From positions 1 through 16,626 of the forward strand of contig JAEWCF010000035.1 in the NCBI GenBank assembly GCA_023390775.1: 16,626 nucleotides of DNA. The letters are read 5' to 3'. Under the pieces are notes generated by a model. The model had not been told where the DNA came from, searched no databases, and worked only from the letters and a program-made list of their open reading frames with translations. Shown here piece by piece: positions 7,292 to 12,964 of this stretch; the stretch's first letter is position 1; each line of letters opens with the position of its first letter. A program made the position numbers and the translations under genes. The DNA comes from Bacteroidota bacterium (lineage in GTDB: Bacteria > Bacteroidota > Bacteroidia > Flavobacteriales > Flavobacteriaceae).

Positions 7292-8572
7292 ATGGATATT
7301 GATAAACTCTACGAGGCCTTCCTGGAATGCGGTTCGGTTTGTACCGATACCCGGAAAATAACACCCGGTTGCCTTTTCTTCGCGCTTCGCGGGGAGAAGT
7401 TCGACGCCAACACATTCGTTCGCCAGGCCCTTGAGGGCGGGGCCCGGTATGCGGTGATCGACGATCCTCAACACGAAATCCCGGGCCGCACCTTCTGTTT
7501 TCCGGATTCGCTGGCAGCTTTGCAGCAACTCGCGTCACATCATCGCAAGGCCGTTGGCCTGCCCATTGTCGCACTTACGGGAAGCAACGGCAAGACGACG
7601 ACCAAGGAGTTGATCCATGCCGTCCTCTCCCGCAAATACAAAACGGGCGCGACACTCGGAAACCTGAACAACCACATCGGCGTACCGCTGACCATCCTCA
7701 GTTTCACGAGCGAGACCGAAATCGGGATCGTCGAAATGGGCGCCAATCACCAACGGGAAATTGCGTTTCTCTGTGAGATCGCTACGCCTGACTTTGGGTA
7801 CATTACCAACTTCGGGAAGGCGCACCTGGAGGGCTTCGGCGGCGTCGAAGGCGTGATTAAGGGAAAGAGCGAACTGTACGATTATCTTGATGCGGCACGC
7901 GCTACCGCATTTGTCAATCTCGACGACCCTATCCAGGACATCAGGACTTCTGAGATCGCGAGATTCACCTTTTCGGCACAAAGGGAAGCCGATGTAATGA
8001 TTTCGGAAGTCTCCGCTGACCCGATGGTCGCGCTACGCTATGACGGACTCGAGGTGAGGTCAAACCTGATCGGGAGTTACAATGCGCCCAATATTGCGGC
8101 GGCCATCGCGATAGGAACCTATTTCAAGGTTCCCGCACCTGATGTCCGGCTTGCCATTGAGCAATACAATCCCAACAACAACCGCTCACAATTGCTTTCC
8201 AAAGGTTCCAACCAGATTATCATGGACGCCTACAATGCCAATCCCAGCAGCATGGCAGCCGCTATCGAGAACCTGCGCGGGCTTGATGCGAAACATAAGG
8301 TTGCCATCCTGGGCGATATGTTCGAGCTTGGCGAGGAGAGTTTTCAAGAACACCGGGCTATCGTGGAAACCGCCTCGCGCGATGGTGGGACGCGGTATAT
8401 TTTTGCCGGGCCGCATTTTGCGCAACACCGCGATGTGTCTCCTGCCTCCGAATTTTTTGCCAACTTCGATCAGCTTTCGGCCTATTTGTCCAGCCATAAA
8501 ATTGAACATGCCACCCTTCTCATCAAAGGTTCGCGAGGCATGGCCTTGGAGCGGATACTCGATTTTATATAG
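7292..8572 (+). CDS. murF: UDP-N-acetylmuramoyl-tripeptide--D-alanyl-D-alanine ligase
   Basis: Adds D-Ala-D-Ala to UDP-MurNAc-tripeptide using ATP, the last cytoplasmic step in making the peptidoglycan precursor. The protein is 426 aa, about the length usual in Bacteroidota. The N-terminal substrate domain has the DTRKITPGCLFFALRGEKFD block (19-38). The Mur ligase P-loop TGSNGKTTT is at 96-104, GNLNNHIGVPLT at 123-134 and MGANHQREI at 149-157. A lysine near 192 in IKGKSEL is at the usual carbamylated position. The C-terminal domain has DAYNANPSSM from 312 and a GDMFELG block. The ATG at 7292 was preferred to an in-frame TTG at 7253, because the longer form would begin inside the terminator hairpin. 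The start lies just past that terminator and no promoter is visible in the 53-bp gap, so expression probably depends on read-through from gldJ. Confidence 0.94.
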   Translation: MDIDKLYEAFLECGSVCTDTRKITPGCLFFALRGEKFDANTFVRQALEGGARYAVIDDPQHEIPGRTFCFPDSLAALQQLASHHRKAVGLPIVALTGSNGKTTTKELIHAVLSRKYKTGATLGNLNNHIGVPLTILSFTSETEIGIVEMGANHQREIAFLCEIATPDFGYITNFGKAHLEGFGGVEGVIKGKSELYDYLDAARATAFVNLDDPIQDIRTSEIARFTFSAQREADVMISEVSADPMVALRYDGLEVRSNLIGSYNAPNIAAAIAIGTYFKVPAPDVRLAIEQYNPNNNRSQLLSKGSNQIIMDAYNANPSSMAAAIENLRGLDAKHKVAILGDMFELGEESFQEHRAIVETASRDGGTRYIFAGPHFAQHRDVSPASEFFANFDQLSAYLSSHKIEHATLLIKGSRGMALERILDFI

Positions 8573-8605
8573 GGCGTTGCGGCGCAACTAAATTTCGAAT
8601 TTTAT

Positions 8606-8742
8606 GGGCTTCCTGGGCGCCGCCGGGCTGTCCGCTGTGGTTTTGCCAAGCCGTAAAGGGTATTCCGTTTCCTGTTTTTCACCTGCCGGAGATTGAAGCC
8701 ATTGCGGTTTTAGCGCAAAAGCCGCCGCTTCCATCCCTAACG
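8606..8742 (-). other. Candidate flavobacterial intergenic structured element
   Basis: The 254-bp spacer between the convergent murF and SPFH genes holds no convincing gene. On the minus strand it contains GTTAGGGATGGAAGCGGC (about 8724-8741), a variable middle, and AGCGGACAGCCCGGC followed by AGGAAGCCC (ending at 8606). From memory this bipartite signature (GGGAT.GAAGCGGC, then AGCGGA.AGCCCG) recurs between genes in many flavobacterial genomes, with a variable insert. I cannot check that here, nor whether it equals any named RNA motif. It lies in the 3' untranslated region of the SPFH transcript. A perfect 12-bp palindrome AACAGGCCTGTT at 8803-8814 stands between it and the SPFH stop codon. 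Function unknown. Confidence 0.4.
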
Positions 8743-8826
8743 CGGTACGCAGGGAGGTCTTTCGCCGCGAGCGTACTCCGTTTCCGCAGAAACTTGATTG
8801 ATAACAGGCCTGTTTAGGACCAAAAA

Positions 8827-9774
8827 CTACTTCGCACCAATATTGATCATGGGTGTCGAATTGCCCAACGTAGTCGAGGGCAGTTCCCCGTTCCACTTGT
8901 TTGCCTTGACGTATTCCACGTAGAGCGCGGTCAATTCGCGTTGTTTCAACCGGAGCGCCTCTGCCTCCGATGCCGCCTGGATCACCACGGTCGCACTGTC
9001 TCCTTTGGCCACCGCGATTTTGCGTTGCGCATCGGCGGTTGCGGCTTTGGCCTGCGATTCCGAAGTGATGGCGTCCTGGACTGCCTTGGCCTTCGCCTCA
9101 ATGGAAGCCACGATGCTTGGCGGGGGCTGGATATTGGTCCTCAATTGCGAGATCGTGAACCATTTGCCCACGCGTTTGTTTGCCTCGACCACGATGGCCG
9201 CCTCAAAACTTCCTCGGTTGTTGAAGATGTCGTCGATCACCCATTTGTTGGCCACGTCGCTCACGGCGCCCAGGATCGCAATTTCCAACCAGCCTTTCTC
9301 AATGGCCTCAAGCCCGCCGTTGCGGTAGGAGGTACGAAGGTTAGTGAACATGTCGGAACTCGTGGACCGCTTAACCGAATGGTTGAAGCTCGGCGCGATA
9401 TCGCACGGAAATCCTCCTTTTGCAATGACGGTTTGCTTCTCGTAGCGAATCGTGCGCTGGTCAAGCGGGATCTGATGGATTTCCTCGGTCCAGGTGTTGT
9501 AGATCTTCCATCCCGAAACTTCCTCGATCGTCGAGGCACCTCTGGAATCTCCCACCAAATTGACCAGGAGGCCCTGGTAGCCCGCTTCGATCTTCTGCAT
9601 CTCATAGGGTTGCAGAAAGATGAACAATAGGATCAACACGGCGGAGACGATGGGCTTGTAATGCACTTTTACAAAACTGCCTTCGGTGGTGCGCTCGATG
9701 AACTGGAATTTTTTCTGCGCCCACATGGTTCCGAAGACAAGGGCGAAAAGGATAAGCAAGATAACAGTGACCAT
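8827..9774 (-). CDS. SPFH/band-7 (prohibitin-like) membrane protein
   Basis: Membrane scaffold protein of the stomatin/prohibitin/flotillin/HflK family; the specific role is not known. The protein is 315 aa. One hydrophobic segment covers residues 2-18 and a second 41-54 (PIVSAVLILLFIFLQP), so it is anchored in the inner membrane near its N-terminus. The SPFH domain follows from about 60 (QKIEAGYQGLLVNLVG) to about 222 and includes the DQRTIRYEKQ strand and an EANKRVGKWF helix. An alanine- and charge-rich helix (about 222-285, KAKAVQDAITSES onward) is likely a coiled coil used for oligomerisation. It is transcribed alone, from a promoter just upstream. No NfeD-like or protease partner gene is adjacent. 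The start at 9774 leads directly into the first membrane segment. Confidence 0.85.
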   Translation of the reverse strand: MVTVILLILFALVFGTMWAQKKFQFIERTTEGSFVKVHYKPIVSAVLILLFIFLQPYEMQKIEAGYQGLLVNLVGDSRGASTIEEVSGWKIYNTWTEEIHQIPLDQRTIRYEKQTVIAKGGFPCDIAPSFNHSVKRSTSSDMFTNLRTSYRNGGLEAIEKGWLEIAILGAVSDVANKWVIDDIFNNRGSFEAAIVVEANKRVGKWFTISQLRTNIQPPPSIVASIEAKAKAVQDAITSESQAKAATADAQRKIAVAKGDSATVVIQAASEAEALRLKQRELTALYVEYVKANKWNGELPSTTLGNSTPMINIGAK

Positions 9775-9788
9775 AGGGATTTTTTTGC

Positions 9789-9818
9789 CGAATATATGAT
9801 TTTAGTTGAGATGTGAAA
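9789..9818 (-). promoter_or_regulatory. Probable promoter of the SPFH gene
   Basis: On the minus strand TATATTCG (9796-9789) is identical to the -7 element of gldJ. Nineteen bases upstream stands TTT (9818-9816) rather than TTG. The leader would be short, about 8-10 nt. Confidence 0.4.
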
Positions 9819-9884
9819 AGGGAGTGAGTGAATTGGCAGGACTTAGTGGAATATTTAGAACTGCTGAAAATTTAAAAAGTACCT

Positions 9885-9901
9885 GAAGCCCACCGGGCTT
9901 C
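9885..9901. terminator. GC-rich hairpin at the far end of the tRNA-linked array
   Basis: GAAGCCC (9885-9891), loop ACC, GGGCTTC (9895-9901): a perfect 7-bp stem. On the minus strand a T-run (CTTTTT) begins about 5 nt further on; on the plus strand it is followed by CTCCTTTTA. It may end minus-strand transcripts that escape the array. Bases 9819-9884 show nothing else that I recognise. Confidence 0.4.
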
Positions 9902-9949
9902 CTCCTTTTAATTTCAAATGCTACGGTGAACCCGGGTGGGGGAAGCCCG

Positions 9950-10070
9950 CCACAAGAAAACCTCTCTGGCGAGAGGTTGTTTTTTTACGACTCCCGCGCT
10001 TACAAAAATGAATTTTTGACGCGCATGAGCCATAAAAAAAACCGAAACTTCCGTTTCGGTTTTCTTGTGG
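9950..10070 (-). repeat. Array unit 1: palindromic double-terminator element
   Basis: Ends are 13-bp perfect inverted repeats (CCACAAGAAAACC at 9950-9962, GGTTTTCTTGTGG at 10058-10070). Inside are three hairpins. AACCTCTC/GAGAGGTT (9959-9978) has 7 T on its plus side. A central stem is at 9987-10033. AAAACCGAAAC/GTTTCGGTTTT (10038-10063) has a T-run on its minus side. The two outer hairpins can act as terminators, one in each direction. Confidence 0.7.
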
Positions 10071-10124
10071 GCGATGAGGGGTTTACCTCCGCTTTGCTAC
10101 GATGAACCCTGGTGGGGATGCCTG
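10069..10124 (-). pseudogene. tRNA-Val 3'-end relic 1
   Basis: The first 15 plus-strand bases (10069-10083) equal the acceptor and T-arm 3' half of the adjacent tRNA-Val. On the minus strand GGGTTC is also kept, but about 20 nt separate it from AACCCC, so the T-arm is opened by an insertion. The D-arm, anticodon arm and 5' acceptor strand are absent; it cannot be a working tRNA. Confidence 0.5.
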
Positions 10125-10244
10125 CCACAAGAAAACCTCTCTGGCGAGAGGTTATTTTTTATGCCTCTTCGCTTGCGAAAGCTTGGGCTTTCGACGCTTA
10201 TAGGCATAAAAAAAACCGAAACTTCCGTTTCGGTTTTCTTGTGG
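10125..10244 (-). repeat. Array unit 2: palindromic element with a different centre
   Basis: Same ends and same two outer hairpins as units 1 and 3. The centre (10161-10207) has a different sequence but the same design: outer stem ATGCCT/AGGCAT, inner 7-bp stem CGAAAGC/GCTTTCG (10176-10193). Confidence 0.7.
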
Positions 10245-10298
10245 GCGATGAGGGGTTTACCTCCGCTTCGCTACGATGAACCCAGGTGGGGGTGCCTG
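10243..10298 (-). pseudogene. tRNA-Val 3'-end relic 2
   Basis: Near-identical to relic 1 (three differences), with the same 15 bases of tRNA-Val 3' end at 10243-10257 followed by the same non-tRNA stretch. Confidence 0.5.
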
Positions 10299-10419
10299 CC
10301 ACAAGAAAACCTCTCTGTCGAGAGGTTGTTTTTTTACGACTCCCGCGCTTACAAAAATGAATTTTTGACGCGCATGAGCCATAAAAAAAACCGAAACTTC
10401 CGTTTCGGTTTTCTTGTGG
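10299..10419 (-). repeat. Array unit 3, next to the intact tRNA
   Basis: Nearly identical to unit 1, including its centre (10336-10382). A one-base change lies in the loop of the AACCTCTC hairpin (TGTC instead of TGGC). Its right end overlaps the tRNA acceptor end. Confidence 0.7.
10383..10412 (-). terminator. Terminator of tRNA-Val
   Basis: On the minus strand an 11-bp perfect stem AAAACCGAAAC with GTTTCGGTTTT (10412-10402 with 10397-10387), loop GGAA, and a run of eight T. It begins 4 bp after the mature tRNA end. Copies of it recur in units 1 and 2. Confidence 0.8.
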
Positions 10420-10491
10420 GCGATGAGGGGTTCGAACCCCCGACCCCCTCGGTGTAAACGAGGTGCTCTGAACCAGCTGAGCTAATCGCCC
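10417..10491 (-). tRNA. tRNA-Val (anticodon TAC)
   Basis: On the minus strand the 7-bp acceptor stem GGGCGAT/ATCGCCC with discriminator A encloses a D-arm (GCTC..GAGC), an anticodon arm with loop TTTACAC (anticodon TAC, Val) on a CTCGT/ACGAG-like stem, and a T-arm GGGGTTCGAACCCC. The 3' CCA is not encoded; the DNA continues CAAG. A consensus promoter lies 12 bp upstream and a strong terminator immediately downstream. Its 3' end is the source of the repeated 15-mer in the array. Confidence 0.97.
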
Positions 10492-10503
10492 TTATTGCGA
10501 GTG

Positions 10504-10533
10504 CAAATATAGGCTCATTTTATTTACCTGCAA
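10504..10533 (-). promoter_or_regulatory. tRNA-Val promoter, full consensus
   Basis: TTG (10533-10531), 19-bp spacer, TATATTTG (10511-10504): every defined consensus position matches. Transcription would begin near 10498, a few bases before the tRNA, so the 5' leader is very short. It lies in the 59-bp gap after folC, so the tRNA has its own transcript. Confidence 0.75.
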
Positions 10534-10550
10534 ACAAATGTTGGAAAAAG

Positions 10551-11765
10551 TTACAAAATTTCGGCGACCACAAAAGTGCTCCCGCCAACGTATATGAAGT
10601 CTTCGGCGGATGCAGCCGCAAGTGCGGCGTCATAAGCTTCTCGAACCGAACCGTATACGGTGCCCAAAAGCCCGAACTGCGTTGCTTGTCGTTGAAGGTC
10701 GGCTGCGTCCAGACCACGCGGGAGATCGGGTTTGCAAAAGTAATATTGCGCCGAATTCGGCAAGGTTGCGAGCGCGCGGGAGAGATCCTTATCGGCAACC
10801 ATTCCCAAAACCACGTGCATTCGGGCGAATCTCAGGGTGGAAGCCTGGGCCATGGTTTCGGCGAGGCCTTCTGCATTGTGTGCGGTGTCGGCGATCACGA
10901 GGGGATTGTCTCTCAATTTTTCCCATCGGCCCCGAAGCCCTGTATTTGCGACCACGTTCAGCAAACCGCGGTTTATGCTCTCCCTTGTGATCTGAAGCTT
11001 TTTTTGAAGTTGCTCCACTGCCGACAGGACGGTTCTTATATTGTGCCGTTGGTAACTGCCGGTAAGATCGGAAGGAAGAATTTCCCGTTCGGTTTCATCG
11101 GCAAAAAAGATCTCGCTGTTTTTGCGCCTTGCTTCTTCGATAAAAACCGATCGTGTCCCGTCCTGCGACTGGCCCACCACAACAGGCACCCGTGGCTTGA
11201 TGATTCCGGCTTTCTCGCGGGCGATCTTTTCAGGGGTGTCGCCCAGGAACTGTACGTGGTCCAATCCAATATTGGTGATCACCGAAAGGATCGGCGTGAT
11301 GACATTTGTCGAGTCCAGGCGGCCGCCCATTCCGGTCTCGATCACGCAGATGTCGGTTTTCGACTCCCGGAAATACTCAAAGGCAAGCCCGGTCGTCATC
11401 TCAAAGAAACTCATGTCCTGTGCCTCGAAAAACGAGCGGTGCCCATAAATGAATTCCATGACGAAGGTTTCGGGTATCATTTGGCCGTCGACCCGTATCC
11501 GTTCCCTGAAATCCAGCAGATGCGGCGAGGTGAAAAGCCCGGTCCTGTATCCGGCCTCCTGCAGGATCGAAGCCAGCATGTGCGAGGTGGAACCCTTGCC
11601 GTTGGTGCCCGCGACATGGATGCATCTTAACGCAGTTTCAGGATGCCCGAGATGGTCGCAAAGCAAGCGGATGTTATGGAGGTCTTTTCGGTAGGCAGAA
11701 GCTCCCTGGCGCTGGTACATCGGGAGCCGTGCAAACATCCAATCAAGCGTTTGCGCATAATCCAT
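10551..11765 (-). CDS. folC: Folylpolyglutamate synthase / dihydrofolate synthase
   Basis: Adds glutamate to dihydropteroate and/or extends the glutamate tail of reduced folates, using ATP in the cytoplasm. The protein is 404 aa, slightly short but normal for the family. The Mur-ligase-like P-loop AGTNGKGST is at 52-60, followed by LFTSPHLLDFRERIRVDG (77-94), the family block ETGMGGRLDSTN (143-154), ITNIGLDHVQFLG (163-175) and REKAGIIK (183-190) with the probable carbamylated lysine. The C-terminal domain has VIADTAHNAEG, VLGMVADKD and ends YVGGSTFVVAEIL. Whether it has both activities cannot be told from sequence alone, though single bifunctional enzymes are common. It starts 3 bp after the TonB-like gene, so it is the last gene of the exbB-exbD-tonB operon. 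Confidence 0.95.
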   Translation of the reverse strand: MDYAQTLDWMFARLPMYQRQGASAYRKDLHNIRLLCDHLGHPETALRCIHVAGTNGKGSTSHMLASILQEAGYRTGLFTSPHLLDFRERIRVDGQMIPETFVMEFIYGHRSFFEAQDMSFFEMTTGLAFEYFRESKTDICVIETGMGGRLDSTNVITPILSVITNIGLDHVQFLGDTPEKIAREKAGIIKPRVPVVVGQSQDGTRSVFIEEARRKNSEIFFADETEREILPSDLTGSYQRHNIRTVLSAVEQLQKKLQITRESINRGLLNVVANTGLRGRWEKLRDNPLVIADTAHNAEGLAETMAQASTLRFARMHVVLGMVADKDLSRALATLPNSAQYYFCKPDLPRGLDAADLQRQATQFGLLGTVYGSVREAYDAALAAASAEDFIYVGGSTFVVAEIL

Positions 11766-11768
11766 GGA

Positions 11769-12569
11769 TTATTCCCCGAGTTTGAAGTTGACGGTGATGA
11801 AACCGGTTTGGATTTCGGGTGCATTGGGGTCCGGATGCCAGCGGTAGCTCCGCGCCGTCGCGTAGGCCGGTTCGAGGAGGCAGGCGCTGGTATTGGTGGT
11901 GCCTTTTACGTATCGAGTCCCAATTACGTTTCCGCTTCGGTTTACCTTGATCTCGACTACCACGGTACCGGATTCATTGCACTCCTGCTGTCTTTTGGAG
12001 CTGCTGGCGAGCTTTCGGCCGTTAAGGCCCCAGCCTTTTCCACCGTCGCCCTTGCCGTCGCCATAATAGCTGTTGGCATAGGGATCGCCGTCCAGCCGGC
12101 CTTTGTTGCCCGGAATATTGTCGGGGCCCTCGCCACGGGTACTTGTTCCGTCAGACTTTGGCCCGTTCAGGATATTTGATATTGCGTCGGTAGTGGATTT
12201 GGAAGGCGTCGGCTTTTCGGCCGGTTTGGGTTTTACGGGTTCCTTTACCACTTCCTTGGTCGGCTTCGGCTTTTTGGTTTCGGTAATTACGGGAGCTTCC
12301 TCGATATCCTGTGTTGTCAGATCTTCGGCTGACGGCGACGGCTGGGGCGCGCTCGCGGCGGGTTGCGGTGCCGATTTTACTGTCTCGATAGAAGTCTTGT
12401 CGTCACCCGAACCAAATTCGGTATTGCCAAAATTGATCGTAATCCCGTTCTCCGGCGGGGGATCGAGATAGGTCAGGCCCAAAAACACGAACAGCAGCAA
12501 CAGGATCGCCATGATGGCGGTCGTTATCGCGAATGATTTCCGTTCATATTCGGTCTCGAGGTATTTCAT
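11769..12569 (-). CDS. TonB-like energy transducer
   Basis: Passes energy from the ExbB/ExbD proton motor across the periplasm to outer-membrane transporters. The protein is 266 aa. One N-terminal membrane helix lies at about 13-33 (FAITTAIMAILLLLFVFLGL) after a cytoplasmic start. A Pro/Lys/Glu-rich spacer spans about 65-125 (KPKPTKEVVKEPVKPKP). A Gly/Asn-rich stretch (137-182) follows, and then a TonB C-terminal fold at about 200-266 (GTVVVEIKVNRSGNVIG to GFITVNFKL). Two cysteines, Cys197 and Cys230, flank this domain and may form a disulfide. It follows exbD by 2 bp and precedes folC by 3 bp. It may serve a specific receptor set or a Tol-like role; several such proteins usually occur per genome, so I give no symbol. 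Confidence 0.88.
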   Translation of the reverse strand: MKYLETEYERKSFAITTAIMAILLLLFVFLGLTYLDPPPENGITINFGNTEFGSGDDKTSIETVKSAPQPAASAPQPSPSAEDLTTQDIEEAPVITETKKPKPTKEVVKEPVKPKPAEKPTPSKSTTDAISNILNGPKSDGTSTRGEGPDNIPGNKGRLDGDPYANSYYGDGKGDGGKGWGLNGRKLASSSKRQQECNESGTVVVEIKVNRSGNVIGTRYVKGTTNTSACLLEPAYATARSYRWHPDPNAPEIQTGFITVNFKLGE

Positions 12570-12571
12570 GG

Positions 12572-12964
12572 CTATTTTGGCCTGACGGCCAGTACGACTT
12601 TGATTTGATTCCGATTCGCGATATCCAGAACACCGACGGCCTTTTCGATCGGGACGCCTTCTTCGGCGCGGAGGATAATCGCCTTTTCGGCATCGCCCGG
12701 CAAAATGGACAGCAGCCTGGATTCAAGATCCGCCTCGGCAACGGGTTCCTTATCGATAAAATATTGCAAATCTTTATTGATCGATACCGAAATGTTCTTA
12801 TTGCTATCGGTCTTCCCCTTCGCCTTTGGCAGGACAAGGTCCAGCGCGTTCGTCGTGACCATTGTCGATGTCAGCATGAAAAAGATAAGCAATAGGAACA
12901 CGATGTCGGTCATGGACGACATGTTAAATTCCGGGGTTACCTTATTTCGGTTTCGCAGATTCAT
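12572..12964 (-). CDS. exbD: ExbD/TolR family biopolymer transport protein
   Basis: Part of the inner-membrane proton channel that powers TonB (or Tol). The protein is 130 aa, about the family's length. A short cytoplasmic N-terminus (MNLRNRNKVTPEFNMSSM) is followed by one membrane helix, about 18-37, with the essential proton-carrying aspartate at 20 in MTDIVFLLLIFFMLTS. The periplasmic domain follows, with a typical VSINKDLQYFIDKEPV segment and a final VLAVRPK. Its ATG overlaps the exbB stop codon by one base (TGATG), so translation is probably coupled. The tonB-like gene starts 2 bp after it. Confidence 0.93.
   Translation of the reverse strand: MNLRNRNKVTPEFNMSSMTDIVFLLLIFFMLTSTMVTTNALDLVLPKAKGKTDSNKNISVSINKDLQYFIDKEPVAEADLESRLLSILPGDAEKAIILRAEEGVPIEKAVGVLDIANRNQIKVVLAVRPK

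Larger units (their letters stand above)
9902..10432 (-). repeat. Three-copy tandem array anchored on the 3' end of tRNA-Val
   Basis: Three units repeat with a period of 174-175 bp, starting (at CCACAAG) at 9950, 10125 and 10299. Each has a hairpin element of 120-121 bp (9950-10070, 10125-10244, 10299-10419) followed, on the plus strand, by GGGCGATGAGGGGTT, which is exactly the last 15 bases of tRNA-Val. In copies 1 and 2 this is followed by a 41-bp stretch (10084-10124, 10258-10298). In copy 3 it continues into the intact tRNA. The left flank (9902-9949) carries a diverged version of that stretch, with shared CCTCC, GCTACG and TGAACCC. The two inter-unit stretches differ at only three positions. 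No protein gene is present. It looks like repeated duplication of the tRNA 3' end with its terminators. Confidence 0.75.

Noticed and set aside
8576..8588. GTTGCGGCGCAAC hairpin as the murF terminator
   Set aside because: Only a 5-bp stem with a 3-nt loop and no T-run after it.
8588..8896. Minus-strand open frame of 102 codons between murF and the SPFH gene
   Set aside because: It overlaps the SPFH 3' end in another frame and its body is the intergenic element; composition and lack of any recognisable domain argue against coding.
9902..10432. CRISPR array
   Set aside because: Only three units of about 120 bp, the inter-unit stretches are near-identical rather than unique, and no cas gene is present.
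10065..10457. Open frame of 130 codons across the tandem array on the plus strand
   Set aside because: Its product simply repeats the array and ends in the antisense of tRNA-Val (the well-known spurious DEGFEPPTPSV type of translation).
10686..11630. 314-codon open frame antisense to folC
   Set aside because: Fully inside folC on the opposite strand, without family signals.
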